From assembly GCF_023343835.1 (NCBI RefSeq), contig NC_064436.1, positions 50,257,883 through 50,321,882 on the forward strand: DNA of 64,000 nt. The letters run 5' to 3'. Source of the stretch: Lagopus muta. Lineage: Eukaryota > Chordata > Aves > Galliformes > Phasianidae. Position numbers and translations under genes: made by a program. Positions 13,301-26,200 of this stretch are shown one piece after another (within the stretch, counting starts at the first letter, position 1; each line of letters opens with the position of its first letter). The notes beneath the pieces are model-generated. The model was not told where the DNA came from, ran no database searches, and saw only the letters and a list, made by a program, of their open reading frames with translations.

Positions 13301-15158
13301 AGGATTATGTAACAGGATGGAAAGTTACGTGTTATGCTCTGTGGAGGGAGATACAAGTTTATCACTCTATCTGAAAAGTACATATTACTTTATGGCCACC
13401 ACTGCAGTAAAATCTGCAGTCTGGACTTTGCATACTGAGTTAAGAAATATAGTGTATCAGGAGTGGAAAAGGCAGTAAAAGCCCTTTCCCTTGGTAATTT
13501 TGTGTGTGAATTTTCCTACTTTGCACTTTTGTGGTAACTTTCTAGTTGTTTCCAGAAATATGTCAGTGGAGCTGTCTCTCAGACCTCATATTACATATGG
13601 ATTCTTCTGGTGTTGAAACTGTAAGATAAAACAATTTGCTTTGATGAATATCAACCAGAGTAAACTCAATTATTCCTCCCCTACAGGGTACATTACAATC
13701 CATCTGAAGACAGGCATGTTTTTTTTTTTCCCACAAAGAATTCAATGGATCATTATTTATTTGGAGGAGACATTTCCCTCCTGTCCCAGACAAGTCTCCT
13801 CAGAAATGACTGCAAAATTAAGATGCTGAGAGAGTTTTTATTGGCATTTTCCATTATCATCATATGATAGCAGCAGGAAAATGTATTTTCTTATTTCAGT
13901 ATCTTTTGATATTCCTTGTGTGTACCACTGCAGCTGGGGCTTCCCAGTCAGCTGATGAGCTTGAATCTTCAAAGGAAGTTCTTTCATAGCCTTAATCAGG
14001 AATCTCTGTTATTTACCACTATGCAGACTCAACAATTTCATTGCAACCCAGGGAATTAAGACCAAATATCCTAATTCAGGAACTTGTTATTTTGATTAAA
14101 AGCCAGTTGAATGTACATCACAAATAACATTGTGAGGGACAAGATGCTGTTTAAAAAGCACTAGTTTGCTGTCAAGTGAGCTAAACTCTGAAGAGCTGAG
14201 TTTTGGGAGTCATTAAAATGGGATGGTAAAAAAAAATATTAGTATCGGAGAAAGGCTTGAAGATTTATAACCAGATTTTTAAAAAAACTGCATATTTTTA
14301 CAACATTGCAAGTTGCATTTGTTACTCTTAAGAGAGAGCTAGTTCCACACCAGCTGACATAAATGGATCTAATTGACTTTATTGGACTGTGAATTTGTCT
14401 ATACCTGACTTAAATGTACCAGTGATTTAACTGTGAAGTCAAATTCAGGCACTTTAAATCAAATGCAACTCTATTTTTCACTAATTGGCACTTTCCAAAG
14501 ATGTCTATGGGTTTTCCATTATACAAAGTAAAACCTGAATGGACTGAAGCAATGGGAATTTTATGGTTGACAGTAAAGGAAGCAAATTCTGTGGGATACA
14601 ATCACAACAGGAATTTTGTTTAGATGTTCCACATTCAATTCTGTTTTTAATCAGTGTTTCAGCGTTCACCTGGTTATTTTCCACATTACAGTGGAAGACA
14701 AATCTGCAGGTAGATATAACAATTATGAAATGACACAGATGGTGCAATGCAATGCTGATGACATGAAATAAAAGATATTTTGCAGGCGTGACATTAACTT
14801 CAGTATGATTTCTAGAAGCAGAGCACAGTAACTCAGCTCTGATATTATTTATTCTTGAGTATTTAAAACAAAGGTGGTTTGATTAAATTCCCGATGTGAA
14901 AGTTGGCACTTTGTTCCTATACTGCTTTTTCCACCAGTGAGTTTTTTTCGTCTGTTCTGGATTTACCTCAAATCTTCCTGTAAGATAGTTTAAGTGAATC
15001 AGTGTGATACAATTAACGTATGAAATACATTTTTCTGTAATTTTATATTTGACCAGTGGTAAGGCAACAATTACAGTAATTAAAAATATTATCCATTCTA
15101 AATACAGCTAATTGCAAGAAACTGTGTTTATCTTAAGACAAGATTCAATAAAACCTAC
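10367..15158 (-). other. NWD2 intron 2
   Basis: A 4,792 bp intron between the GTAGGT donor of exon 2 and the TTTTCCAG acceptor of exon 3. It is AT-rich and I recognise no coding exon, RNA gene or full repeat in it. Short open frames on both strands look random. Confidence 0.9.
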
Positions 15159-15247
15159 CTGAAATTCCAGCCCATAGTTTTCCCTGCAGAATTCTCTCAG
15201 CTTAGGATACACATGCTCTCTTAGAGCGCTCCTTTCTGCTATGGTAT
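15159..15247 (-). CDS. NWD2: NWD2 coding exon 2
   Basis: An 89 bp exon. On the minus strand a TTTTCCAACACAG acceptor precedes 15247, and the exon ends TTTCAG with a GTAGGT donor after 15159. With the one base carried over from exon 1 it makes exactly 30 codons: D, then TIAERSALREHVYPK, then LREFCRENYGLEFQ. This is the most diagnostic piece of the protein, since the LREFCRENYGLEFQ string is a hallmark of the NWD2 N-terminus as I remember it. The exon is phase 1 in and phase 0 out. It lies 18.4 kb from exon 1 and 4.8 kb from exon 3. A strongly AT-rich near-palindrome lies about 20 bp upstream of the acceptor. The mammalian protein, from memory, has DTGAERQALREN at the start of this exon, so the bird copy differs at a few positions, including Ile where mammals have Gly. 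Confidence 0.95.
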
Positions 15248-15264
15248 CTGTGTTGGAAAAAGAT

Positions 15265-15346
15265 GTTATTAATATATTTAATATTTAAATATATTATATA
15301 TATATATTATACGATTAATATATATATATATATTAAATATTTAAAT
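15265..15346. repeat. AT-rich near-palindrome next to the exon 2 acceptor
   Basis: About 80 bases almost purely A and T. The left arm has ATTTAATATTTAAATATATT followed by an (AT)n run; the right arm has an (AT)n run followed by TTAAATATTTAAAT. The arms are imperfect inverted copies around a short TACGAT centre. It lies about 20 bases upstream (in gene sense) of the NWD2 exon 2 acceptor, on the intron 1 side. Confidence 0.85.
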
Positions 15347-16559
15347 GAACTTTCTTATTTTTAGTCAGAGATCCAGACTATTACATAAAAAGAGCCCTCA
15401 TAGACCTATACTTGTAGTGGAAAACTAGTGCTGGGATTTAATTTCCCATCTCTGTGTTGTACTTTGTTCTTTTTCACACCAATGACTTTATGTGTACAAT
15501 GGTAACTTCAATAGTTATCTTCATATTGCAGCATATATTTCAGTAAAATGCAGCTGAATTAATTTTGCCATTCAACAGTCAGAATTTCTTTACCAGTTTC
15601 ACTTCTATTTAATTCTTACAAAGATGAATTTTATTAATTAGAAACACCACAGAACAAAGAAATACGCAAAAAAATGTACTTAGAAATAAATTAACCACAT
15701 TAATTAATGACATTGTGTCAAATGCTATTACTTTCTTCAACAACTTCAATTTGATAGTACTGTAAAAGGAAGAAGGAAATGACAACATCTTATTTACTGT
15801 ATCTCTGGGTCCAGGTGATTCCTGCTACTACACTAAATGCACAGCTCTGACATCTTCATCTTATTCTCACCATGCAAAACAATGATTTTTGATAACACAT
15901 TCCAATAAAGTAACTGGATGCAAGAATTAAGTTAATTTGAACACGTTCATATGAGGCACATAAGAAACATACTGTCAAATTTGAAATAAATTTGTTTAGC
16001 ACAGAGACCTTGTATAGATAATAAACTTTATTGTCTCTCCAAGTAAGGTTAAGATATGTGATGGATTACATAGGTCTAGATTGTGGCCAGTGTTGAGTAA
16101 GTTAAGACACAAATGGATGACACTGTTGCTGAGTTATTTGCAAAAGTAAAGCACAACTATTGTTAAAATCACTAGGTCCAAGGGCCATATAATGGAAAAC
16201 AAAAACAAAACAATGTTAATTTATGAGTGATGGAGAATATCTACTGCAGTTAAGGTAACATTTGTATAACTGCACTGATACAAAATAATAGTTTAAATCT
16301 GTAGCGCAAAGCTTCTGTGCATCCAAACTGAATGCTACAACTAGGGCAGGTCTTCTGAGCTGCTTGAAGAGGAGTGTAGTTCCACTCTTCCTCTTTACAT
16401 TTCCCTCTTGGCAAGTTTTTTTCTCCTTGGCACTGGAGAGGCCACACAAGGAGTGCTGTGCATTCTGGACACCCAAATCAGGAGAATGAGAAAGAAATTG
16501 GAGAGGCTATTGAGACAGTCATGAACTCAAAGCCTACAAGTACCTACTGAGGGATTTGA

Positions 16560-16855
16560 CCTTGATTAGTCATACAAAGTGGAAATAACCCTGGCTGGCC
16601 TACAACTACTTCAGTGTAGTTCAAAGATGGTGGAACCAAGTATTACAGCTTGGGAAGCTCATGTGGCATAAGGAGAAGCTTTTTTTATGCAGGCAGGTGA
16701 TGCATCATTGCCATCAGCTGCCCAAGGGAGGCTGGGAATCTCTGTCCCAGGAGTTTTAAAGTCTCAACTGGACAAGCCTATTGTTGCCCAAATTAATGTT
16801 GGCAGCAATTCAAGAGTCCTGATGACCTCCTGAGTCCCTCTTGCAACCAGCAATC
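16560..16855 (+). mobile_element. Old, diverged CR1-type LINE fragment (3' part)
   Basis: The stretch CAGCTGCCCAAGGGAGGCTGGGAATCTC..., then a GTCTCAACTGGACAAGCC-like word and GATGACCTCCTGAGTCCCTCTTGCAACC, follows the order of the CR1 3' region (GTTGCCCAGGGAGGCTGTGGA..., then GACTGGAC, then GATGACCTC..TTCCAACC). It is on the + strand, antisense to NWD2, inside intron 1. Divergence is high, so the left edge is approximate and the subfamily is not assigned. Confidence 0.6.
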
Positions 16856-19800
16856 TATTCTCTCAGAAGAACCCATAGGTATGGCTTCATCATACAGTGT
16901 ACAGTGCTTGGGAAGATTTCTGCTACTGTCTGTAGCAGAACAAGCAAAACTATAGAGTAAAATAGCTGGTGCTAAGGATCATGCAGCACATGTTTAGGGG
17001 CATTTTACTCCTCACTGAATTGAATCCTCACAATTATTTGGTGCGCATCAGGTTCTAGAGTTGGCTTCATTTGACATATGTCACATATTTTTTTCTTCCT
17101 CCAGCAGATACTGAGGCCCACTGATCAACCATTGATACAATAGATTCTAATTTCCCCAAACAGATCTGACAAAACTGTGTCGTATCAAAACATTTTCTTA
17201 AAAACCAACTTACTACTCTGCTACCAAGCTAAAACAAAATGATTCTTGCCTCTGTATAAACTGAAATTAGTCACAACTGTACTTTCATTATTAAGGAAGC
17301 ACCAACTCACAGGTGTGATATGCCCTTACTTAAATGATCAGTGTGACAGCAGATAGATCAGTCTTACTAGGGAACTAAAATAGGCTAAGATGCAGGAAAA
17401 GAAAAAAAGATTACTGAGAAAAGGCAAAAATTAAAAGTGAACATTGGACGATAGATGGGAAATGCATTGCCTGAGTTGTACAGCAAACAAGATCACATTC
17501 TGCTGCTTTCCAGCTGTGCCCACAGGACACCCTGCAGAACCCCACTGACTCCACTTTCAGGATGTGGCATTGCTCCCTGTGGCATTACTTGCAGAGGCTT
17601 GCTCAGAAACGAAACAACACACTGCAAGAGCAGTGTGACATTTCTAATACCTTATAAATCAGTCAGAAAGAGACAAAACATTCCTTCAACTAGAATTGTA
17701 TTCTGGGCAAGGGACTCAGAATACCCATCCTGCATTTTTATTCCTACCTCCAAATTTAATGGAATGTGATTATCTTATTGAAGTTTGAATCTGTTGACTA
17801 CATTAATGAAATCGAAGAATTCCTGTATTCATAATAATTTGTGAAAATTTAATGAAACAGAATTGCATCCAGTTGAGATGAACTACAGTAATTAGTATGG
17901 ATGGCAGATAAGCTGCTTTAATTAAATAAAATCTAATCTGATTTACACTGACAGCAAATCTGTGAAGCTGGCAGTTCCCAACAAGGATGTCATGGAGTCA
18001 AATTCTGCCTTCCAGGATGCTGCAGCAGATGAACAGATTAGCTGCATGACATTCTGCTAGCAGACAACATGAGCTGTGAGACAAGCTTTATGCACCTTCT
18101 AATTCTGATACTCTGAAATCCAAATGATAGTCCACAATAAACCATAGGAATTCTGCATGTGCAAAAATGTATGACAAGATTACAAAACAAAGACCCCAAA
18201 GCCCATCTCCAATGTTTAAATCAAATTAAAAAATCACATTGTCTTGCAGTGAGATGGTAACTTGGAGAACCCAAACCTTTCCTACAAGCTCTTGCTGACT
18301 GCTGCCTCATGAACCAATCCCCGAGCCACACCATCCTGCCCAGCCCTACACCTTGCCCCAGTGCAGCCTTAACCTTTTGTTTGCCTTTGTAGTTAGAAAT
18401 CCATCTTTTATTTTTCTTGACAACTTTTAGGCAGAAGACAGGCACTTCCTGACTTGCCACATAGGCAGTGAGTGAAATACCCTGGCTGGCTCCAGCCTCA
18501 GGCCTACTGGAAACCCTCAGAAACCAGTCACTTGGACAAGGCATGCTGCCAGAGTCCTCCCACCCCCCAGTTCTCGCTGCATTCCCAGCTCAAATCTGAG
18601 GACAGAACTGAATTAGCACGCACGCTTTTACAGCCTCTCTGCCAAATAGTAGGCAATCACTGTTTAAGCACGACTGTGTGTGTGAGGTGTGATTTCTGAA
18701 GGCTTGTAGCTCAGTCAAATCACTGCCAGTTTTCATTAGAGTACTCCAGGGTGCTTCTTCTCACTGTGAACTATTTCCATGCCAAAGTTTGACCTTCAAG
18801 CACAAGCTGTTTTCCTATTAAACTCGCTTCCCCTATTTTCAGCAAAGAAAGTACACATTATATTCTCATGTTAGTAAATAGATGATGAGTATGTACAAAC
18901 AGTCACCAAACATTAATCTCTGGGATAAAACATGTCATGGGAAACAGCCGAGTTGAAAATTTCAAAATTTACATGCAAACAGAAAGAGTGAATGTTGAAA
19001 CCCTGTGGAAACTGTGCTTTTCCAGTTACTCTGCTCTCAGCCCGCATGCTACCCAACCTCTGCCCTCACCAGCAGCTGCAATGGTGGAGTCATTCCCCAG
19101 CAATGGAAATGCTGCTTCAAAGCTGCATTCACACCATGACTTTTATTCGATCAAGACTTGACACAGCTCCATGAGAAGGCTGCTGAGCACCATCTCGTTT
19201 TTGTGTGTATGCATGGCATTGTTTCACCTCTGGTCACCCAGGGAAGAACTGCTCTCTCCCTGTGTACACAGAAGCAGCAGCTCTCATGTCACTTCTGTGT
19301 GCTCCATGTCTCAGTGTGTCACTGAGAAGATCATCAGGGGTCCTGGCCTCACCTCTTTCATGGCCTGCTTCTTTGCCAGCTTTGTTTGTAGCATAATGCC
19401 CACAAATAGGTTTACTTTAATACAATTTGTGTGCATTGGTGGAAATCTAAGACCCTGAATGAGCAGTGGACAGATTAAACTAGTTTTGAGTGCATATCCA
19501 TTATGAGATCTACCTATTTGCTTCCCTTAAGTATCCTAAATGCTTGTATTTGCCATGTTGATAGGATGGATTTTTGCCGTGGGAACTTTTAAATGCATTA
19601 CAGTACTAAAATGCCACTATTGTATAACCTTTGTCTACTGACTGCAGTGAATATCCATGAATTATCTAAAGATACTATGCAAATAAGGTTAAAAATTACC
19701 TACCAGCAAATATAAGAAAGTGACTGCCAAACATCTTAATGTTAGTATGCTCTCGTCATATACAACTATTCAACTGAATTATTCCTTTTATACTGCCTTT

Positions 19801-22800
19801 TTTTTTTTTTTTTAACTAATACTACACAATAGCACTGTGTATTACCCCTGTAACTAAAAGCTCTGAATATCAATGGTTAACAAATGTCTCTAAATATTGT
19901 GGAAAGCTTGTCTCTGAAAATAATACCATAATAGTGTCATTTGCATTTCTATAGTGCCTTTCATCTGAAAATATCAGAGCACTTTGCAAACAATGAGTTT
20001 GAATCATGTAGCTGCCACAGAGGTAAAAATGACTTGAGCTTCTCAACATCCTGACTTCCTACAAAATTAACTCTAAAAGCTGTTGGCATTTCCTTCCCTT
20101 GGGATTTCTACACGTGGATAGTATTACAATATGCATTCCAAGCTACCCAGGGCTCTTTTGAGATAGACTATGAAGGGAAACAGACTGGTCTAGGTTCTCT
20201 CTTTCAACGACCCTTTCTCAAACAGCACTGCCAACCCTCAGTTCTCTACCTTCAGGTCTTCAAAAAAGGGAAAAGAGCAACTCAGCACACTGAAGTTCTT
20301 TACTTAACCTAATAATCACAATGGACTCGAACTCTGGGTTCTGACTAGAAAAACACTACAACACTACTGCAATGTGGCACACAGCTATTTGTCTCAACAC
20401 CAGGTTCCCAGTATGTGCAGAATGTGTGTGAGTGACCACGGATGGGCCCTCAGCTCCTTCTTAGTGCTCTGGCCAGCAGGCATACTATGTAACAACACTG
20501 GTGGCACCCCCTTCCTCAGCTGTCTTGATTCTTAAAAAATAAACAGAAATACAACAGGTGATTGAGAATTTGATACCAAAGGAAAGGCTACCTGGCTTAA
20601 AGTATTGAAAAATAACATTAAAATATCAAGTAATACTGAAGTGTGTCTCTCAATTGCAAAGAAATGACTGGATAAGATTACAAAATTGTGATTCACATCA
20701 GAACATTTGAACAAGCACTTTTTCCTAACAAAAAATATAACTACCTGAGACAGAATTCAAAGTGTAGGGCATAACTGCAAGCCTGGAACTCCTAGTTGCA
20801 GCAATTAGATCCTCTGTTTTAGCCCCAAATGAAACGTCTCATTTAACTGAGATGTAATTTTAAATATACTTATTTGAAGTGTTTCCTACTTTCAGTTCTG
20901 TAAGATGACAAATTAAAGACAACATATATAAGACACATATTTCGTATTAATTTTTTTAAATACAGTTTTTAATAGTTGGCCACATTTCGTGGTGACCGTC
21001 TTACAAAACACCCAGCTTCTTGACTGTTGATGTGGACAACCACTGCCACCTATTGACTTAACAATAACACCCTCCTGTCAATTTATATATGTTAAAAAAC
21101 GAGGCAATTAGTAAAAGCAAAGCAGTCGGGACTCATGTTATAATGTGGGAAATATCAGAATGGATCTGGAGTTACAGAAAGGAAAAGCTGTGTCCAAATA
21201 CTAGGAGTATTCAACAAAAATATTTACTATTCACACAGGATATTTTTCCCAATTTAAAACAAATGAGAGTTCTGATTTTTGTTTTAGGTATATTATGCCT
21301 TCACTGAAACAAATTTGGAGTCTGATCCATTGGCCAGTGAGGTTAATAGAAAGGTCTGTTATTCCTGGAGGATCTTAAAGGAAGTTCTACACTTGTGGCA
21401 TGAACTGAAATCCAGCATCTGCTAATGTCTTGCTGACTCCCATGGAGTTCATACTAAACCATTCAATCCTTAAAAAAAATAGTAAATAAATACCACATAC
21501 TCAAGGAATTTGATGGGTATGGTATTAGTGAGAACTCAGAAACAGAATTTTATCTTATAATGAGTCCTTATATCCGACCTCAAATAACACCCTGGGGACA
21601 CAGCTGCCCTTCTGTGTTCTTCAGGAGAAAAAAGGAGGCTGCCCTGGAACTGTGCAAATGGTTCCTAGTTTGCAGATTGGGTGCCTTGCATCCCTTGGCT
21701 CTGCTGTGTGGCAAATGATGCAAACACAAATATATTTGCTTGCAGATGCCAATAAACAGTGGGAGCTTCAGCGGCACTGTGGCTTGGAGGTAGAATCTCT
21801 AAGGAAGGAGAACACACCATTCTGCTCATTGCACAAGGGGAAGAATTCGACAAAATCTAATTCTTTCATTTAATAATGCAAACTAGGAAAGCTCTTGAAA
21901 ACATGACAATTCACAAGCAATTACTGTCATACAATTAAATGATATGACAGGAGAAACTGAAGACACAGCACATTTAGAGACACCAAAATTAAGTCAGAAA
22001 AATTCCTCTGCAGAACACTAAAGCTTATTACAACCAAGCACTAGAAAACAGCAAAGCCTGCAAGGGCTAGAATTTGCAACTATAATAAAAATTAATGTGA
22101 AAGAAAAACTTCTGAAATCGAAAAGAGGAACTCCAAGTGAGCTGTGTGAAATCACCGTGCAGAAAAAAATGGATCAGCATCGTAACAAAAACATTGAAAA
22201 ATCCTAATTCATTGTAACAGAAAAGGTGTGGAATTACCTAGAGAACAGAAAAGAAAAAAAAAAAAAAGCTGTATAATAGTGGAGACTGTTTTCAGTAGTC
22301 AAGCTGTGTGTGCGGTGGAAGTTTCACAATTTCTTTTTGACATCCCTAGAGCAGAGGGAAGACAACTGGGGCACTAACTGAAGCACATGAGGTCAGGACA
22401 CAGTGGCAATCAATGCAGTGTCAGATGCCACAGACAGTCAGATGCCCACCTGAGTTGCAGCCCCAAGTGCTGGGAGCAAACAAAGCAGTGCACTGCAGGA
22501 TTGGAGAAGGCATGAGATAGATGGGAGCCATAAAAAAAACAAGTGAAAGCAGGAGCCTCACCTGCTTCATGGCACAGGCCGAAGCAGGCCCCTTAAACAC
22601 ACCTATTTTGAAGAAATTCTGATCACCACCCTGCCTGGTTTTGCACCTTGCAGCACTGAGAATCCATAGCTAAGCTCAGCAAACCCTGCCAGCCTTTGGT
22701 AAAGCTGCATCTTTCTTCCCTAAACTTTAATTCTTCATCCACAAAGTTCTAGATCTGGAGAAAAAGAGGTATGGCTTTGATCAAAACAGAACAGCTGAAA

Positions 22801-23185
22801 TCAGGGGTAAAAGCTGAAAAATATGGTTGCATGGGCTTAAAGAGAATCAGGAGCTGATGCTTACTGCCAGGGAAGTAAGCATGCAGCAATACAATACGTT
22901 TCCTTTGCAACTGTTTCTTCCTTAGTTCTAACCAGGGAGAACTATTAAATAACATCTCAACACAGTAAGAGCAGCACTTGGCTGCAGCAGCAGAAGCAGT
23001 TATCAAAGAAGAAACTAAAGGATACTGCCTGCAAGGGAGAGCAGCTGCAAGAGGGCAAAAAGCCCAGAGCAATGGGACTGGCAGAGGGGGGAAGCCAGAA
23101 ACCCAGCAATGCTGTGCCTGAAAAGGAGAATCTGACTGATTTCTCCTCCAGCTGGTTCTTGTGCCCATGTGTGGTGCAAGGAGTC

Positions 23186-23215
23186 AAGGGGGGTGGGGGG
23201 AGTGTGTGGGGGGGC
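23186..23215 (+). repeat. G-rich run with G-quadruplex potential
   Basis: Three G blocks of six to seven bases, separated by T and by AGTGTGT. The last block can be split, giving four G-runs of three or more with short loops. The G-rich strand is the template strand for NWD2 transcription, inside intron 1. Confidence 0.7.
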
Positions 23216-26200
23216 AAGGCCAGGTAGTTCCCCAAATGGGCTCATTCTTAGGGACTGTGTGATGCCTGAGGGGAAGCAGTGAGTGACACACACAGGAGGA
23301 GGTACTTACTGCACCTCCTTTCTGCCTTCCCAGTCATTGTGATTCATCTACGTATTATTTTTCCTGAAGATTATATAAGATAGTTGGAAGGGCCATTTAA
23401 AATAATTTTTCAAATGCATCTGTTTTTATGATCCAAATATTTTTGTGATGACTTGATTTGACCATATTTTGTTTTTGCCATGCTTTTATTAATTATTTTT
23501 ATCTTGATAATCACATTAAATTGATGATATATTACGGTAACAGTAAATATGCAGTTAAAGAATCCTGAGGAGTTAGTAATTGAATATATGTCCCAATCAC
23601 TTGCTGCTCTTGAGAAACACATAATCAAAACAACTAAGTTCAGTTTTTCCTAAATCAGTACCTTTCACAAGTGCTATACAAAATAATAACAGTTGCAAAA
23701 CATCTAGATCTGGCATACCAGGTTAATTACTCAGTCACTGAGCAACAGATTGCCTTCCCAACCAGTGCTTTCAAGCCATGTTAACAATCCTTCCCAACAC
23801 TTTGCCTCTAGTTTGAAAATAATTATATTAAGTATTATTCTTACAGAGCAGAATGTGAAAGTTCTCAAAGTGTCTTTCTCACTATGTTCCTTTTGTAGTA
23901 AGGCAAGGGGATGTGAAGAAGGCATAAGGGCAATTTCATCTTAGTGCGTATGAACTGATGCATTCAATCCCTGCACTGCTATGGGGATTTTGTGCTCCCA
24001 CTATGTCACTGCAGCTGGAATGTCAGCAGCATATTCTGTGCACCATATAATGCAAATTCAAGTTTTCTATTAAGCCCCTTTGTATCAAAATGATGTGAAC
24101 ATAATTGTTGTTTCCCATACAGAAAACAATCCCATTAACTAACAATCTGTACAGAAGCATGTAGAAAGACAAATGAAGGCACTGTAACCCAGAAGTCCTT
24201 TGAAACACTCAGGACAACTATGGCAAACAGACAAGTTTGGAAAGAAACCCAGCAGTTAACATTCAGATGCACACCAATCTATTAACACAGCATATTCTGA
24301 TGGGGGAAATTTGATGGATGCTGCCCCATGAGCCACAATGACCTTTAAAGGAAGATAACAATCTTTTATGATGCTGTACTCTCAACAGCAGCATAGAAGG
24401 TGGTTGAAAGGATGGGCTTGGCTTCATTTCCATTTCTAGCACTGCCAGACACTATCAGTCTTTCTTTCTCACTGTCTGTGAAGGCATTTGTCCCTTGGTT
24501 GCAGAACAGACAAAAACGTGCACAACTCTTTCTTTACCTTTTGCACATACAGACGATTAAACACAATTGAGCTCACGTTGGGGGATCTCATCTCTTTTAT
24601 TTGAAATGATTTTGAATTTGCATAATGACTATGAGAAACTAACTGTGGTATTAATACTAGAATAATACACCATCAATGCAAGCACTCAGTGGAATAATAT
24701 TGTATTGAACATGCTTGATCACAGAAAGAATAAAACAAAACACAAAAAAATTAAGACAGCTGGCATGTAAGGAGATTGGCTTTAGTTCTGTTTTCTAAAG
24801 AACAGAAGAATATGTGATGACCTGTGTGTCTTTTACATGTGTCTTCCATTGTCTTTTGAAATATACAACTCAATGATGGACATTAGACAGATCCAACAAA
24901 ATGATACAAATCTCAAATATAATGAAGATCCTACATGAGAGCAGATAACCAGGTGAATAAAATCAATCCTGTAAATAACTCTCCTACTTCCAAGCATAAA
25001 TGAATTAATCAAAGGGAAAGCTCTAACATGAACTACTGGACACTTTATGAACACTTCTAGTAAGGGAAAATTTCATCCAAAACATGCTGTCCTTGCAGGA
25101 CATACATCCATGGTGAAAGAACCTTTACGGGAATTTACTGCTTCATTTTAGTTTAGTTTATTATCCAACTCAGTTAATTATCCAGCTTACTTAATTATTC
25201 ATATTTTGATTGGATGCACAGACCAGCTTCCTTACACGGTAAAAACCAGATTTGAGAAATGTATGAATAATGACATTCACTAGTGAAAATGAACGAAGCT
25301 CACTCTAAGCAAGGAAATGCTTGGAGAATTTTTTTATCTTTGATAGTTTTAATTGACTAATGAGCCTATTTTGTGCCTGTACACTGCTGTAAGCACTACC
25401 AGGAGAGCTGTGCAAGCTCTGTGCAGCAGTACTCTGCATAGTTCATTTTCCTGTGTATTTTCTTAACCAGTGCAGAGAGAGTGCAGCTGTCACGATAAGT
25501 CAGACCATCTTCATTGAGGAATGGCACAGGTATATCTGAGCCTGCTGCAGGCTGCAGCATAGATCCAAAGGCCACAAGAGGTCCCTTCTCTTTGATTTGC
25601 AAAACAATAAATAGCTGCTTAGCAAAAGAACCGCCTGAGGTCCCTTGGACCCATTAGGGTACCATGATCATATACCTGGTTTAAGTGGCATGTCATTTAA
25701 TTCAACTGCATTTACTTTGTTCACCATAGATTGCTTAACTCTTTATAGTCCCATAGTGTATCTGATTTGTATTTCAGAATAAATCATCATACAGATTTTG
25801 CTGATGTCTTGTTAAGACAAATTAGGGGTCACATAATTCAACAGCATTGCAGTAATCTTCATCCCTTTAGTCTAATCCATTAGAAATATATTAAATAAAT
25901 TAAGATCACTCCCAAACAATAATGTGTTTCAATCATTTTCTTAGTATTTACTGGTAACTGAGAAGGAATCTGTGAAGTTAAAAGAAACCCAACACTTACT
26001 GCTCACAGATCTCAGTGTCTGAGCTGTTGAAAATATTATAAGGAGGAAACTGAAGAAGAAAAATAGGTGTTTTCTTGAAAAAAAAAAAAAAAAAGTAGTC
26101 TAGCCTGAACAGTATAGGCCATTCCATAGGAATATAGCCACCATGATTATTAAGCAAGAACATGTTTATCCACTGTTTTCTAGAATTCTTGAGACTTTTG

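Noticed and set aside
22749-23293. Overlapping minus-strand open frames of 92-139 codons in intron 1
   Set aside because: Low-complexity Pro/Ser/Leu-rich translations, several overlapping frames at once, and no recognisable domain. They look like chance frames in a locally GC-richer patch.
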